A stretch of DNA of 64,000 bases from Cyanophora paradoxa (Eukaryota > Glaucocystophyceae > Cyanophorales > Cyanophoraceae): assembly GCA_004431415.1 (NCBI GenBank), contig QPMI01000246.1:1-64000 (forward strand). The letters are read 5' to 3'. The translations under genes and the position numbers were made by a program. Below, piece after piece: positions 44,775 through 57,800 of this stretch (its first letter is position 1; each line of letters opens with the position of its first letter). Below the pieces are notes generated by a model. The model was given only the letters and a program-made list of their open reading frames with translations. It was not told the origin of the DNA and ran no database searches.

Positions 44775-45567
44775 GCGGGCGCGCCGGCGCCCCGCCAGGC
44801 CCCACTCGGCTTTCAAGTGGCTGTATGTGGCTGTATGGCTGTATGGCGGCCGCGGCCCGGATGTAGCCGGATGTCGGATGTATCCTAATATTGCAGGAAC
44901 CGACTTCGATTCGAATTGAAGCCAGGATTTAGCAGCGCTGGCGGCCCGGGTTCGTGAGCTCGATTGAGGTGACCCATGGCCAGCCCAGTTGGTCCTCTAG
45001 ATAGCTGGTTTATAGACAGCGTGTCTAGATCTATATCTGAATTCAATGATTACAAAATCAGCTTTACGGCCGCGGGCAAGATCTAGACAACAAAACGTCT
45101 CTCTCCAGGACTCGAAATCCAGCAAATGAAAGAGAGACGTTAAATCACGAGAAATAATCCACGGCCGCTTCGAATTCCGCGGCAGAAGCTGTACAAATTT
45201 AGTGGCCATTATCGCTATTGCTAGGTATACGTTAAACTCAAAATCGATGTTCGAACTCAGAAACGCGTGCATTCGATCGGAATTCGAAAGCTGTACAATA
45301 GGAAGATCAACGTGGGATCCGGCCGCGGAGTTCCGAACTCGGAAACTCGAAAATGTGTAGATCTAAGCTACGCTAAGCTATAGCTAATTATAAGTGTATG
45401 AAATCGTTTCGAATGTAAATTTCCTGAACTGTTTAAAGATGTTCAGAGCTCGAGACGTCGACGTTCGAAACGTTAACGTTCAAAAAATGAAAACCTATAT
45501 TGCTGGATGTCGACACGCTGAAAGCCTGGAAGCGCGACCACGACGACATCGGCTATGAAGAACGAGT
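44775..45567. other. Intergenic, no gene seen
   Basis: Contains repeated GGCTGTATG units at 44817-44850 and many GAATTCGA and CTAGATCTA palindromes. Confidence 0.5.
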
Positions 45568-48022
45568 TCAAACGCGTGCTAAGACAGCCGGCGGCGGCGC
45601 GACCGCGGCCGCGGGCTGCGAGGCGAGCTGGGCAGGCAGCGGCTTCTGGACCTCGTCGTACGCGCTGCTGTCGACGGCGATGGAGACGCTCTGCACGGAG
45701 GCGGGCTTGGCGAAGTCGTTGCCTTGGTACGCCGCCGGGCTGGCGGCCTCCCGCCCCATCGACACGCCGCTCCGCTTGCGCTTCATGCAGAACACCGTCG
45801 TTCCGATGGCGGCGAGGAGGACCGCTCTGAACGAGGGATCGGGATTTCCCATGAGCTTCACGAAAACACTGTAATATATGTACACTGTAAGAAGTAGGGG
45901 CGTACCCTCCGACGCCGCCCCCAATGCCCGCCGCGAGAGCCACAGTATCTGCAAAGAAAAAGAAAAATCAGAGAGAGAGAGAGAGAGAGAAAAGAGGAGA
46001 GTGAGCACATGCGCACTCGAACTTGAGCCGCCGGAGGAGCTAGGGTTCTGGTTGGGATTGTAGTTTTCTGTTGTCGTTAGGACTGTCCAGGTGGGGCGGT
46101 CGGGGAGAAACTTTGATGCTTTGAGGCCCAAGAACTCGGAGGAGTCGGCGATGGCAGTCGCCGTGCTCTCGACTGCCTCTACGGTGCTGTCGTCATATGC
46201 ATTTGAAGCGATTGTGATCACTGTGCTCATGTATCCCTCCTTGATGTCGGCAACCTGCGATTGCGCCATCATGATATATAATAGCTTATAATTAGTCTGT
46301 AGCTATTAGCAAGCGAACGAGTTAAATATTCGGCCGACTGCTGACGCACGCTCCAGACTTCATAAGTGGAGAGCTTCCCGCCGGACCGCTTGGCGAACTC
46401 GGCGTAAACGATGTCCATAGCCTTCGCTTTCGATCCGCATGCAGCCACAAAGTCGGTGTACAGCAAAGGCAGAACGATTGTCGAAATTGCTGCAAGCCGA
46501 AATCATGATCAGCATTTGCATACCGAAACAACGTGTCATCCGCTTATAATTAAGCTTCTTAAGCTTACCTGGTATGTAGTAAGTGTACTTGGCACCATTT
46601 TTAGTGCAGGTGGCAGAGTACGAGGTAAACCCTCCGGTGCCGGTTTTCCTGCAGTCTTTCGAGAAGATTGCATTTGTCGCGCAGGTGTCGGGCGTTTTCA
46701 GTGCTTCACATGTCGAAGCCGGATCTAGAGGAAGATGCCAGCTTAGGCTTCTCTGTGAGGCAAATAAACATGAAAATAATGCATATGTGTCAGTTAAACG
46801 TTATTACATATGCATACTTGAGCAGACGGTTTGGTGTTCGCGCCGCTGGGGATCTTGTCTGTTGGAAGCGTCACAAACATAATTTATAAAACGAACAAGT
46901 ACAGGCGCCACTCACAAGAGCCGCTGTTTGCAGAGCCAGCGCTGCCGAGTGTCATGTACGGGTCATCTGTTAACATACGTGTCATAATCATGCCACTGAA
47001 TCAGGTGGCTGATATCCAGTGTTTATGTGCGCACCCAGAGGGCATCGCTCGCCGGTGTTGCATTCTTGACCAACGGTCCCAATGTCCTTGCAAGTTTGAA
47101 CTCCGTAGTTGGTGCTGCACGCGGTCGCGTCTTCCACGTGCACGCCTGGATCAGTCTGATAAGTCTTCAGAGTGCCTCCCGCACACCAGTCACTCTTCCG
47201 CTCCTGCAGGGCTGCTCGCGTGGGACATTCTGATTGCGCGCCGTGCTCACGATCAGCCGCTGGGAGCCGGACTCGCAGTGGCAGCGCTAGCTATAGGAGG
47301 CGGCTTGCGCATGCGTAGACGTACTACATGCTTGGTACGACACCTTGACCTGAAAGGTGGCTTTGTTGAAGATTGCATTCAAATTCTTGATCCGGAGTGC
47401 AACCTTGAGGTTGCTGTTTCTCTCTGCGTTGCAATTGCAAAGCGAGTGAGGACATCGCAAAGTGAGCGAGCGTTGCAATTAACCGTTGAACGTACCACCG
47501 CACAAGTTGGTGAACACTAGGTGTCCGTTCTTGGAGCAGGACGCTCCTGAGCAGGTTCCCTCAGCAGATTTTCCGTCTTGTGTCCCGTCTTCTTTGTAAT
47601 TCGTAAGGCTGTACTCAAAGCTATTATCGACTGCCCATGCTTTACCCTGCGAATCGAATCGATATCGGCGTCAGTGGCAGGTTGAGTCCGCGGCTGATGA
47701 AAAGTCAAAAGCTTGTTCACCACGTCCATGTCCTGGATGTAGAATCGCAGAATCTTGCGCAGGGTCGACGGAGCGTGAAAGTTGAAGATGTCCACGTCGC
47801 CTGGGTTACTCTGGCGCTCCTCGGCGGTGTTGACGTACGCAAACGTGTGCGTCCGTGTCTCGGCAAGAACGCTTGCGACGCCTGCCGTAAAGAGCACTGC
47901 GGGCGCGCGACGATCGCAAATTCGTGCATGAGGTCAAGCAAGTCCTGCAGTCATGAAGTCCTGTAGATCGCGTGCGCACCAAAAGCGATGGCGAGGAGTC
48001 GGATTTCTACAGCTGTTCTCAT
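45568..48022 (-). CDS. Cys-rich single-pass membrane protein, signal peptide plus stalk
   Basis: Exon 1 (from 48022) encodes MRTAVEIRLLAIAF and joins, over an intron ending CCGCAG, to VLFTAGVASVLAETRT; together they form a complete signal peptide. The ectodomain follows: VDIFNFHAPSTLRKILRFYI, DMDVVNKLLTFHQPR, an exon with EGTCSGASCSKNGHLVF, LRIKNLNAIFNKATFQVKV, ERKSDWCAGGTLKTYQTDPG with TACSTNYGVQTCKDIGTVGQ, STCEALKTPDTCATNAIFSK, LLYTDFVAACGSKAKAMDIV and IKEGYMSTVITIASNAYDDS. Then come an Asn/Pro/Ser-rich stalk (NPNQNPSSSGGSSS), a hydrophobic segment (RAVLLAAIGTTVFCM) and a basic tail (KRKRSG) with Tyr and Pro motifs, stop at 45568. At least ten cysteines suggest a disulfide-rich extracellular fold. 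Family unknown. It diverges from the CUB gene. Confidence 0.7.
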
Positions 48023-49596
48023 GATCGATATCAGGCCTGGGTTGTTCTCGTGATCAGGCTAGGGTCGTCGAGCTGCTGAGGCAACGGCACGTATACGTAT
48101 GCTATTCGCGTTACGTAGCTATATAATTTGCGCTGCTGTTGATCGTCACGGCGTGCGCGCGTATGCGCACGTATACGACTGTGACAGACTGACAGTATAG
48201 AGCCGCTACCGTTGTACTACGGTTCATGTACTACGGTACTCCAGAGTCAGTGACTACCCGCGCGCGGCCGGCCCGGCACTGGCCGGCAGTACTAGTTTTG
48301 CCAAAGTTTGACGAAATAAAGTGCCAGCAATATCTACGTTTACGCCGGTAAATTGCCGAGAGGGGTATGTATTTTCTTAGCCGGCCATAGAGCTGAATCT
48401 AAATTCGGCATTTTATCGCCACGGCAATTCCGGTTCTGGGCCAATTAATACTCGCCCCACCGTACGTAGACTGGTCCGTATTCTCTCAAAAATAAAAATA
48501 AATATTCGGAAATTTTGATCCACGTGCCACGGTACGCCGGGTATACGGTGCGCAGCAATTTAAGCCGCCCCTCAGTAGTACGCGTACTGGAAGTCGGGAA
48601 ATACTTAGTATGCTGGATCTTTAAAGTACCAAAGTTTCGAGGCCCGACTACTAAGTTTTATCGTATACTAAACCTAGGTGCGGGGGGGGTACGTAGCGCA
48701 GCCGTAGTTGCAGCGCGGGAGAAGCTAGCTATAGTGCGAGGGGGCTCCCGCCCGCTCCAACAGATCTAGCTAGCCTAGTAGACCCCCTAGCGCGCGCCGC
48801 GCCCACCCTCTAGGCCCTTCTAAAGGACGCTACTAAAGCGCTCTGCGCGGCCAACTCTTGATTATTTTCAGCCTACCGTAGTACTAAACCGACCAAACTC
48901 CGGGATTACTAATTATTTTGGGGTCTTAAATATTACCCGAATTACAGTGTGTGATTGCAAACAATGCCGAACAATTGCAATGACAAATATTCACCATTGC
49001 AGGCATTGCCGCCAATTTGCCGGCGATTCGCCGCCGATTCGAAATTCGAATTCGCCGGTGTCGATCGATTTCATGTGGCTTGAAGTTATTTTTAAGGACA
49101 CACGTGATTTTTTCCGTGACGGATATTCTGCGTCATTTGCGTGGCCGATTCTTGACCGCGCGTTTCGCGATCGTGATCGGAGTCTGAATTTCTGAAATCA
49201 CGCTGAATCTGTATGAATGAGCATGATCGCCACGAAGCTTGAGCAGGATCGTAGTATCAATTGTATCATCGTACGCGTCCTCCGAGGCTCATGAATTGAT
49301 ATTTCTGAACACAAATCAATGTTCGATGTTCCGAGTTCGTGACTCACGGTCCATGAATCCATGACGTGGTGACGTATCTTCGAACTTCGATCGCGATCGC
49401 GATTCGCGATCGCGAGTCCATTGCCTCCGATGAGTCCGATCGCGAGGCTCCGACTCGCCCGGCGGCACGGCCTGGCACTACCAGTAGCTATAGGCTGGCA
49501 GACTCAGTGACTGTGGGCCAGTCTGTGGCAGATCTAGACTGGCAGTACCGTCACTACCGTGCCAGTACGTATACTGCGGACCAGTCTACGGTACAA
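48023..49596. other. Intergenic, no gene seen
   Basis: AT-rich, with ATTGCAA repeats around 48950-49010, CGATCGCGATCGCGA near 49390-49420 and an ACTGGC/CCAGTC cluster at 49480-49590. Confidence 0.55.
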
Positions 49597-50084
49597 GTAA
49601 CAGTAGTACAATGAACTATAGTACCTTTTCACCACAGTACCAGGCCAGGCTGGGAAATTGCAACTCTGCGGACGCCGCTTACCTTTTGCTGCCAAATTTT
49701 TCATTTGGGACCTGCGAACTACGGCTGGTCTGAGCCTGGAGAAGCGAAAAAATGCCACTGGAAACCGTGCCGAATGGTGTATTTGTCTCTTTCATTTATT
49801 GAGTAGAAGAAAAACAAGCGTATCCAGCCCGCGTAGTACTGTGGTTTCGTGTACCCATGGGACCCTTTCGCTGGCGGAAAACGCCAATCGTTTACTACAG
49901 CGAGTCGAGTCAAAAAGCTTCAGTCTGAAACTCGGGCGATTTGGTGATTGGACAATTTGAATCAAAAAGGCCGGGTACGTCAAAATTGCTTACTACGGCG
50001 AGTCGAGTCAAAAAGCCCCAGTCGGAAACTCGAGCGATTTCGTGATTGGTCGATGTAAATCAATGGACTTATATAATTAGAGCT

Positions 50085-50354
50085 CACAGCTCGTTTTTTT
50101 TACCGGTCGACCCAAGTTCACCCATCGGTTAAAATTGTCGGCTGAAAACCGGTTAAATTATATAGCTAATCTAGTATACTAGCTCTTCGAAATGAAACCG
50201 GGCGCTAGCACTAATCTACCCGGTAGCTTGCCGGCTACACGCTGACGTTGGCGAACTAGCCGGCTCGAAGCGGGTGAAAAGTTATCGTGATCGCCGGCTG
50301 CCCTTGCCCATACAACGGGCATGTCGAGTCGATTGGGGAAAAAAACGAGCTGTG
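50085..50354. mobile_element. CACTA-like MITE copy inside the foldback, left arm
   Basis: 270 bases with the same termini as the copy at 15162: CACAGCTCGTTTTTTTT on the left, then ACCGGTCGACCC, and CGAGCTGTG on the right. It shares the internal AGTTATCGTGATCGCCGG block, inverted relative to its mate. No matching target triplet is seen (GCT left, CTG right). Confidence 0.8.
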
Positions 50355-50627
50355 CTGTAACGTCTGTACCCAGCTAGCAAGGGGGGGGGTACGGGGGGGC
50401 GGAGCCCCCCCTGCTTGTACTATGGTACTGGTACTACGGTCTACGGTACCTGGTACTAGTACTCACTGAGTCAGTGCTACTCAGTGCCTGCCAGTGGCTG
50501 CCACTGCCTGGCACAGGCTGGCACTGCCTGGCAGTCAGTGGCAGATGGATATTCTACCGGTATGCATATGGTACAAGCAGGGGGGCTCCGCCCCCCCCCG
50601 CACCCCCCCCGCTTGCTAGCTGGCCCG

Positions 50628-50855
50628 GATATGCATATGGGCAAGGGTAGCCGGCGATCGCGATAACTTTTCACCCGCCGGGCCGATGCACGCCGGCTAG
50701 TCGCGCTGCAGCCTGCAGGACGTTACGTTGTAGCCGGCAAGCTACCGGGTATAATGCACTAGCTTGCGCCGGGGAATTCCGAATACCCGAGGGGAATTTA
50801 ACGAAACCGGATATATTCGGCCGTGTCGGGTCGACCGGTAAAAAAACGAGCTGTG
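50628..50855. mobile_element. CACTA-like MITE copy, one end missing, right arm
   Basis: Carries GGGCAAGGGTAGCCGGCGAT, GTAGCCGGCAAGCTACCGGG, the ACCGGT end and the right terminus AAAAAAACGAGCTGTG. The expected left terminus is absent; the sequence instead runs into the G/C-rich pair at the centre. It mirrors the start of the left-arm copy. Confidence 0.75.
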
Positions 50856-51325
50856 TAAGCAATTTTGACGTACCCATCCTGAATCATTTAAATTGACCAA
50901 TCACCAAATCGCCCGAGTTTCAGACTGAAGCTTTTTGACTCGATTCGCTGTAGTAAGATGTTGGCATTTTCCGCCAGGGAAAGGGTCCCACGCTGTAGTA
51001 AACGATTGGCATTTCGTGCCAGCGAACGGGTCCCATGGCATTTTCCGCCAGCGAAAGGGTCCCATGGGTACACTAAACCATAGTACTACGCGGGCTGGAA
51101 CCGCTTGTTTTTTTCCTACTCAATAAATGAAAGAGACAAATACACCATTGGGCGATGTTTCCAGTGGCATTTTTTTGCTTCTCCAAGGTCAGACCGGCCG
51201 TAGTTTGCAGGTCACAAACGTCAAATTTGGCACCAAAAGGTAAGTTAGAATATCCTAGTTTCAAAATCCCAGCCTGGCCTGGTAGTGTGGTGAAAAGGTA
51301 CTACAGTTCATTGTACTACTGTTAC

Positions 51326-51874
51326 CGCCGGCCGCGGGCCTGGAAGCCGCTGAGTCGGCGCTGGCTCGCCGGGCGGCGAGTCGGCGCTGAGCGGAGCGCC
51401 GGAGCTCCGGAGGCTGCGGAGCGGCCCGGCGCCGGCGCCGGCGCCGGCCCGGCGGGCCCCCGGCCCCGGCCCAGCGCTAGCGCTACTACCGGTACTACTT
51501 ACTAAGTTAGTAAGTAGGCTAGCGGCGGACACCCGCCGCCGGTGACCGTCGGACAGTCACTGAGTGACCGCCTGCCAGGCTGCCCGGGCGGAGCCTGCGG
51601 CCTGCCAGGCTGGCCTGGCTGGGATCATCGCGATCGGATATCGATCCGCGCTGGAATCACGGGCATCATCGCCGAGTCGTATAATATATATATCACCGTG
51701 GCACATGTACGTATACAGCTGCAGTTTACTGTTTACGTGAGCATCGCGCGCGCATGCGCATGCGGCAGATCTAGATCTAGATACGTATATACTTGGCCTG
51801 AACTCGAAGAAGATCACATCGTTTGGCCTGTAGCTATAGCTATAGCTAGTATACGTATACGCAGCGTCGCAGCC
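51326..51874. promoter_or_regulatory. Upstream region of the CUB receptor gene
   Basis: A GC-rich part (51340-51480, repeated GAGTCGGCGCTG and GGCGCCGGCG) then an AT-rich part with TAGCTATAGCTATAGC, CAGATCTAGATCTAGATA and GTATACGTATACG palindromes just before the start. Confidence 0.4.
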
Positions 51875-54800
51875 ATGAGGAGCAAAGTCTGCGCTCTTGA
51901 GCTTGTATCTAGATCTCTTGTAATCCTCGCCGTGTTAGCGACCGTACTTCCGAGCTGCGACGCCGGGAAACGCGTCCGCGGATTCGTGGACCCTCCTCGG
52001 CACGCAGGCCCTGCAGGCCTGCAGAACGAAGTCGAGGACTTCTACCAGCGAGCCGGCGGCCGTCAGCTTGCGAGCAGCCCTCTGTCAGAGCGCTCCAAGT
52101 CGACTCCTTTCCGTCTCAAGTCATCCCCTCAGGAATCGTCTTCGCTCCCTCTGCCACGTACGTTCAAGAGTACTTTCGACGGCACCGATCCTTCGGGACG
52201 GTGCGCTCGCGATCGCCATCGGAATGCGAATATGCATTAGATAAATGCGTGCATTAAATATAATGTAGTACTCACACGCGCGCACGGACAGGCCGGTGCG
52301 CGCGTCGAGCGAGCTGGAGGGACCCGCTCCGAATTGCATATCTCTGGATGCCCTCTGGCAGGTCTGACCCCGGCCGGGGTCCTGAGCACGCGAGCCTGAG
52401 CTCACGCCGTTGACGTCGCGATCGCCGGCGCCTGTGCATATGCATGCGCACTGCAGGTCGCGTCAGTCGAATGCTCGGCTCAGAGTTCTGCCGATGGACG
52501 CGTGCGCGTTCGGGTGGGGCTGGACGGGGTCGACGCGTCCACATTCGCGGCGCGTCTGGAGCCGCGTGTGACTATCATCCATGGAGGTGCGTGCGCATGC
52601 GCAGTTCATGACGCGAATCTGTGTTTGCATGCACGTGACGTGCGTACTATCTCGGCTCGACAGGACGAGACTGGAAGTGCGCCAAAACGCCGGAGGGAAC
52701 CGACACTTTCTTCACGGTCGTTGTCAGCTCGGTCCGCATTCCAGCGAGCGGCGCCAGCTCGAACATCGTCGAGATCGACGGCAGAGAAGCTAGCCCTTTG
52801 GTGTGTTGCAGTTGCGCGCAGATCTAGACATCCGATCGCTCTTTCTCATTCAGAGTTCCGATTGCGAAGGTCTGCTTCAAGCGGGCCCGGCTCTCACAAG
52901 AGATGGACCTCACAGTCGAGCAAACGGAAAGCGTCCTCCGCAATCGCAATTTGCTCGCGTACTGGAGCACATCAAAGTCTTTGCAAACGGCACAGCCTTT
53001 CACGTTGAAGGACAAAACTATCAAAGAGGAGGGGCCTGTTTCCATCAAGTGCACGTCTTGCTCATTTGCTATTGGGGCGACTTTGTTCTTCGAAATCGAT
53101 GTCTCTCTGGGTGCCCTGACTTGTCGTCTCCGCTTGGCCCTTCCAAGAATATCGATCATGACCCCGCGCTTCTCCCGCAGAGGCACTGCACCTTATCAGG
53201 CTGAAGATAACCGTTCCAATCGAGGGAGACTTCAACTTCGTCTGTTTCTTTTATTCTGCAGATGCTATTCTTTCTTCACACCGGCTCGCATATATGCAGA
53301 CAATGTCGCTGGCGGCAAGTCAGCCCGGCTTCTTGGAAATGGGTATATATATGTGAACGTCTGGCTTAAAAAACTCGCGTTGATGCCTTCAATTGCGGGA
53401 AAAGATTTGGATAAAGAACTCGGAGACGATGTGCCGCTGGCAAGTGTTGGCGGTCTCGACTTGGCCACTATTGGGCTCAAGAAAGTGCACCGGGGGATCC
53501 TCTGGATGTCTACGGACTTTGCGCTGGATCTTCACTTTCGCTTCCAATTCAAAACGCAGTTGCAATTCTTGGCTGAATACGTGCGCGGCTCCGGCGCCAG
53601 GGTGAGTTTTCTGCAGCTGCTTTTAGATACGCAGAACTATATAGCTACAGCGTCCTTTCAACTCATCGACATCTGCATGCGCAGTTTGACTTCAGCACTG
53701 GAAATGACGGATTTATCAAAACCAATTTCGTCCCGCAACTGAAAAGACCTATGTCCTGTACGGGTTTTCTTGTCTACACTATGATTATTGAATGCAGGTA
53801 CCAGCGAAAATATTAATAAATTCATGCAGACGGAAAGTTCTTCATTGGCACGGGCCCTCACTGGTCCGCTTCTATCTTCGTGGGAGCGAAAACGCGGTCC
53901 GGTTTCAGTTTTCTGGATGACTGGCTGCTGCGGGCGGGCTTCGAACTCAAATGGGAGACTGGCCGGTACAAAGGGAACACGTACGCCCTGCAGTACTTCG
54001 GGGGAGAAGAAGAGAAGTCTGCTGCTGTCGTCGACGAGGACCCGCATCTTCTGCTCGAGCACTATGAAGCTGAGTTCCGCAAGAACGTGTTTTCTCTTGA
54101 AACGTTTTTCAGCGTCTTGTCCGGACCTCAGGCGGTGAGAACAGGCGCTGTCGCATTTGCGCGTTCGCCTCTGATCATGACATGCATATGCATGATGCAG
54201 AAAGTCGACAAATCTGACTTTGTGTCCGACGCCAAAAGCGAAGGCCGACCCTATGCGAGCCTCAAGATCCCTGGTGAGAGCTCTGGGGCCCTATATAGCT
54301 AGAAAGTTCCGCACTGCAGCTCACACCAAGCTAATTAAGCTTCTCGCACGTGTACAGGACCCCGATTCCCGAGCAAACAGATACCTTCTGAAATCGTTTT
54401 GGATCTCGAGGACAAGGCGACGCGAACCTTGAATCTTGAAGGACAAATGGGCGGCTCCGAATTCTTCATTTTTGGGCGGACCCTCTTCTGTACAGCCGCG
54501 CAGCTGGCTGCGACCACAAACGCGATTGTGAACACCCCAGTTGGGGACATTTTTTGCAAGCTGAACCTCTCCGCGACTGTCTACACTCTCTCCTCCGCGC
54601 CAGGAAGCCGCCGTACACTAGACGGTTTGGACGTCAAGATCTCCCGGGTTGAGGAGGCCGCCCAGAGCGCTAACGTCCAAGATCTCATGAACGCGCTCGA
54701 TGGAGTGGCGAAGTTCAAGGTGGAGATCGCTCCAAAGGTCAAGGCCCCAACTTCCTCTGGAATCTACCGGGTCTTTTTGTGCGCGAGAGACATGCTTATT

Positions 54801-57800
54801 ATGCGCAACTGCCGAAGCACTCTCGTCAAAATCGGAAAAGGTGCCACTCCTGCCCCCGTCGCCGAATTCGAAGCCCCCCTGCCCCGACGTCGCCCCAGCT
54901 GAGTTTCGCCGTCTTCTCAATGTGCGCTCGCAGCTCCTACGCTCTCGGTAATCCAGGCAGGAGATGGCTACGCGGACCGCCTCATTTTAGCATTTATCAG
55001 TGCCACCGTCGACTCGGCGACCGGGTCCTTCGAACAAGTGAAGTGAGCGATTTGAAATCTGCTAATTATACAAATTAGCCCGTGCTGTTGAGCTCATTTG
55101 CTATCCGCTCCCGCATTAAGAGTAAAGACGACGGGCGCACCCGGCCTTGTAGCATACCGAACGATCTCCGACGGAGTTGTCGTGCTGGCCCTAGCTCCTT
55201 CAACTTCTAGCGGTTCAAGATCGATCACCGTCTCCGTCACAGATTCCATGGGGCTGAATACCTCGCTGTCGGTTCCCTTCAACGTGATGCCGGGTCTGCA
55301 TTCCGATATATAGCAATCACGCGCCAGCGAAATCGATTCCTCACCTTCCCCCATCGGGCAGCACTTGCAATTGGAGCGATGCCGAGTGAGAGCTGCAGCT
55401 GGTTTAACGCGCACCGACTGTCGGATTATGACAAACACGAATTCAAGACAGAGATTGCGCTGCAACCCGGAATGCAATGTGTTTGGTGTGCTGCGGTCTT
55501 GTTCACACATTCGGCTTAAAGCTTAGATTGCGTTGGTGTGCTGCAAACTTTCGGGGAAAGACATGACTGGCAAATCCGCGAACAGGCAGTTCCTGGCGGC
55601 TAATTCTTCTCGGATGATGATTCGAATTGAGTTTGCTCCAGATTCAGCGTCTAGCTGCCCTTCCAAAGAGCGGAACGTTACTGTGCGCACGTGCACTCGC
55701 CGCTACATAGCTGCCATACATTTCCGCGCAACCTTGTCATGATCAATCGCAGATTTACGATGGAATCTCACCTCGAAGTCCGATTCGATCTGCAGGCGGG
55801 CTCGATCACGATCTGACTTCATCCGGTTCGGGGGCGTTCGTCATTTTGCAGACAAAGGCAGGATGCGCCTCTGGCACGGTGACAATGACCGTTCGGCGTC
55901 GTGCGTCGCTCTGTGTCTTGTCGGCATTCAGCGCGATCTCCGCTAATCTGTGATTCTTCCGCGGTTGGCTCTAGTCTGCTCCATTGGAAAGACTACAGCA
56001 TGGTCAATTGCAAGCTCTCATGCAATTCTATCCGATGGAAGTGGAGAATGGTCTTTGCCATCAGGCCGCGACTTAGATACATCGTACTCGGAATTCAAGT
56101 GCAACTGGTTCATCAAACCCCCGGGGACCGGAAGGATTATTGCGGTTGCAAAAGAATTCGATATTGGCGCGCGCGTCCATCTGTTTTCTTTTTTCGTCTT
56201 CTCGCTTTAGCATCATTCTCTAATCTTTTCGCTTTGAGCTTACATGCGATTGCCGTTTACAGGAAGCGGATTATTCGAAGTCAGTCAAAATCCTCGCTGG
56301 GAACGCCAGGAGATCTACAAGGTATGGAAAGAGTGCTGCAGCACATCTTGGATTTCTCTCGAGTGGTGTTTTTGGCCTGTTGGAGAAGTGACTAAGTGCG
56401 CCGAGCCTGTGTACGGATATGTTTATACAAAGGACGTTTTGTTCAAGTCATCAAACCGGGATCTTTCTCTGGACACACCGAAGCACTTGACCGTTGCGAA
56501 CGCTGGTTACATGATTGAATACACTCCTTCCAAGTTTTCCCGCACTCCCGGGTTTGCTGTAGAATACACACAAGGTTTGTGTTTTGTACTGATATATATT
56601 ATTTGCATTGTAATTCTGATATATGATATATATTATTTGCATTGTAATTTTGATGTGATTGCTGATTCGGATGCACTTGCAACGGGGACTCCGGAACAGT
56701 TTGTGACGGGTGGCGAACAGTGCGAGATCCTCTCGAGTTTACGATCTCCGACGGGGCCAGAGGTTACGCGTATCCGTCCACGATGAATTGCGGCTGGTGC
56801 GAACTTTAAATTAGTGGAGCTCGAGCTAGAGCCCGTGAAAGTTTCTAAATAAATTCTTAAAGACGTTCGGATTCGCGCAGGACGGTGCTGAGACCTGACA
56901 AGAGCTCAACGCAGCCAGTGATGCTTTACTTTGATGCGCTGAATCTTCCTTGGGGAGCAGCGCTTTCCCTCTACGACGCCGAATGTGGAGTCGTGACCAA
57001 ACAAGAAACGGGACGCGTGGTTGGCATCGAGAACCCGATGCTGCAGGCATCTTGGAAGATCGGAGAATATTTCTACGGCAGTCAGGCGAACATCACCATG
57101 GCCAGGTCTCTCTGAGTTTCAAATCAGATAAACATCATTTTTGGTTGCTCATGATCCACCACCGGATTCAGCTTGAACAAAACTCCTCCGAAGGCATACA
57201 AGTGTCTTGTCGCCAAGCTCGTCTATAATTCAAATTCTCGAATTCGTACCCGTGATTTGCTGCAAAGCTCTCCAGTGGATTCAACTTTACGATCGGGCTT
57301 CGAGTTCACCATGTATCAGGGTGCGAATTGCTCGTTTATTTTTCTTCGCGTTGAACTGACGCGTACAGTTTTAGTTTGCAGTGGCCACAAAGATGTACTC
57401 CTCTCACGTAAGTGATTGCGCCGACCTTCCCACGTGGAATTCCGAGCACGACTGGCTTGCTGTGCAGATGGAGAGATCTCCGACGGCTCTGGCCCTCTAT
57501 CCTACAGCGGACAGACAACATGCACCTGGAAGATCTCTGGCCCAGGGATGGGGATCATGAGTTTGACAATTGTATCGCTTTCGTTATCCGGCCAGGACAC
57601 CCTGATCATTCGCGACGGCGGCAACACGTTCTCCCGGGTCATGAAGACATTCACGTCAGCTGATGAAGGAACCCTGCCTGACACTGCGACGCCGTTGAAT
57701 GCCACAGGTGCTGTTTGTTGCAGACGCGGGTTCCGACTTCTCATGAACTTTGATTTGTCGCCAGGCACTGAAATATTTGTCGAATTTAAGAGCTCCGGTG

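Larger units (their letters stand above)
49597..51325. mobile_element. Foldback (long inverted repeat) element
   Basis: The ends are mirror images. The left begins GTAACAGTAGTACAATGAAC at 49597, and the right ends with its complement at 51325. Matching arms extend inwards for 400-450 bases (left to about 50000, right from about 50860), sharing AATAAATGAAAGAGACAAAT (in complement on the left), TTTCCGCCAGCGAAAGGGTC and CGATTTGGTGATTGG. The inner parts hold the MITE-like sequences and a GGCGGAGCCCCCC / GGGGGGCTCCGCC pair about a centre near 50460. No transposase ORF. No clear target duplication. Confidence 0.8.

Noticed and set aside
48023-51874. Autonomous transposon in the large gap
   Set aside because: No transposase or reverse transcriptase motif in any frame. 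Only non-coding inverted repeats are visible.
52586-52603. An 18-nt nucleomorph-type mini-intron (GTGCGTGCGCATGCGCAG)
   Set aside because: Removing 18 nt does not lead into the next coding block. An acceptor at about 52661 gives the in-frame join to DWKCAKTPEG.
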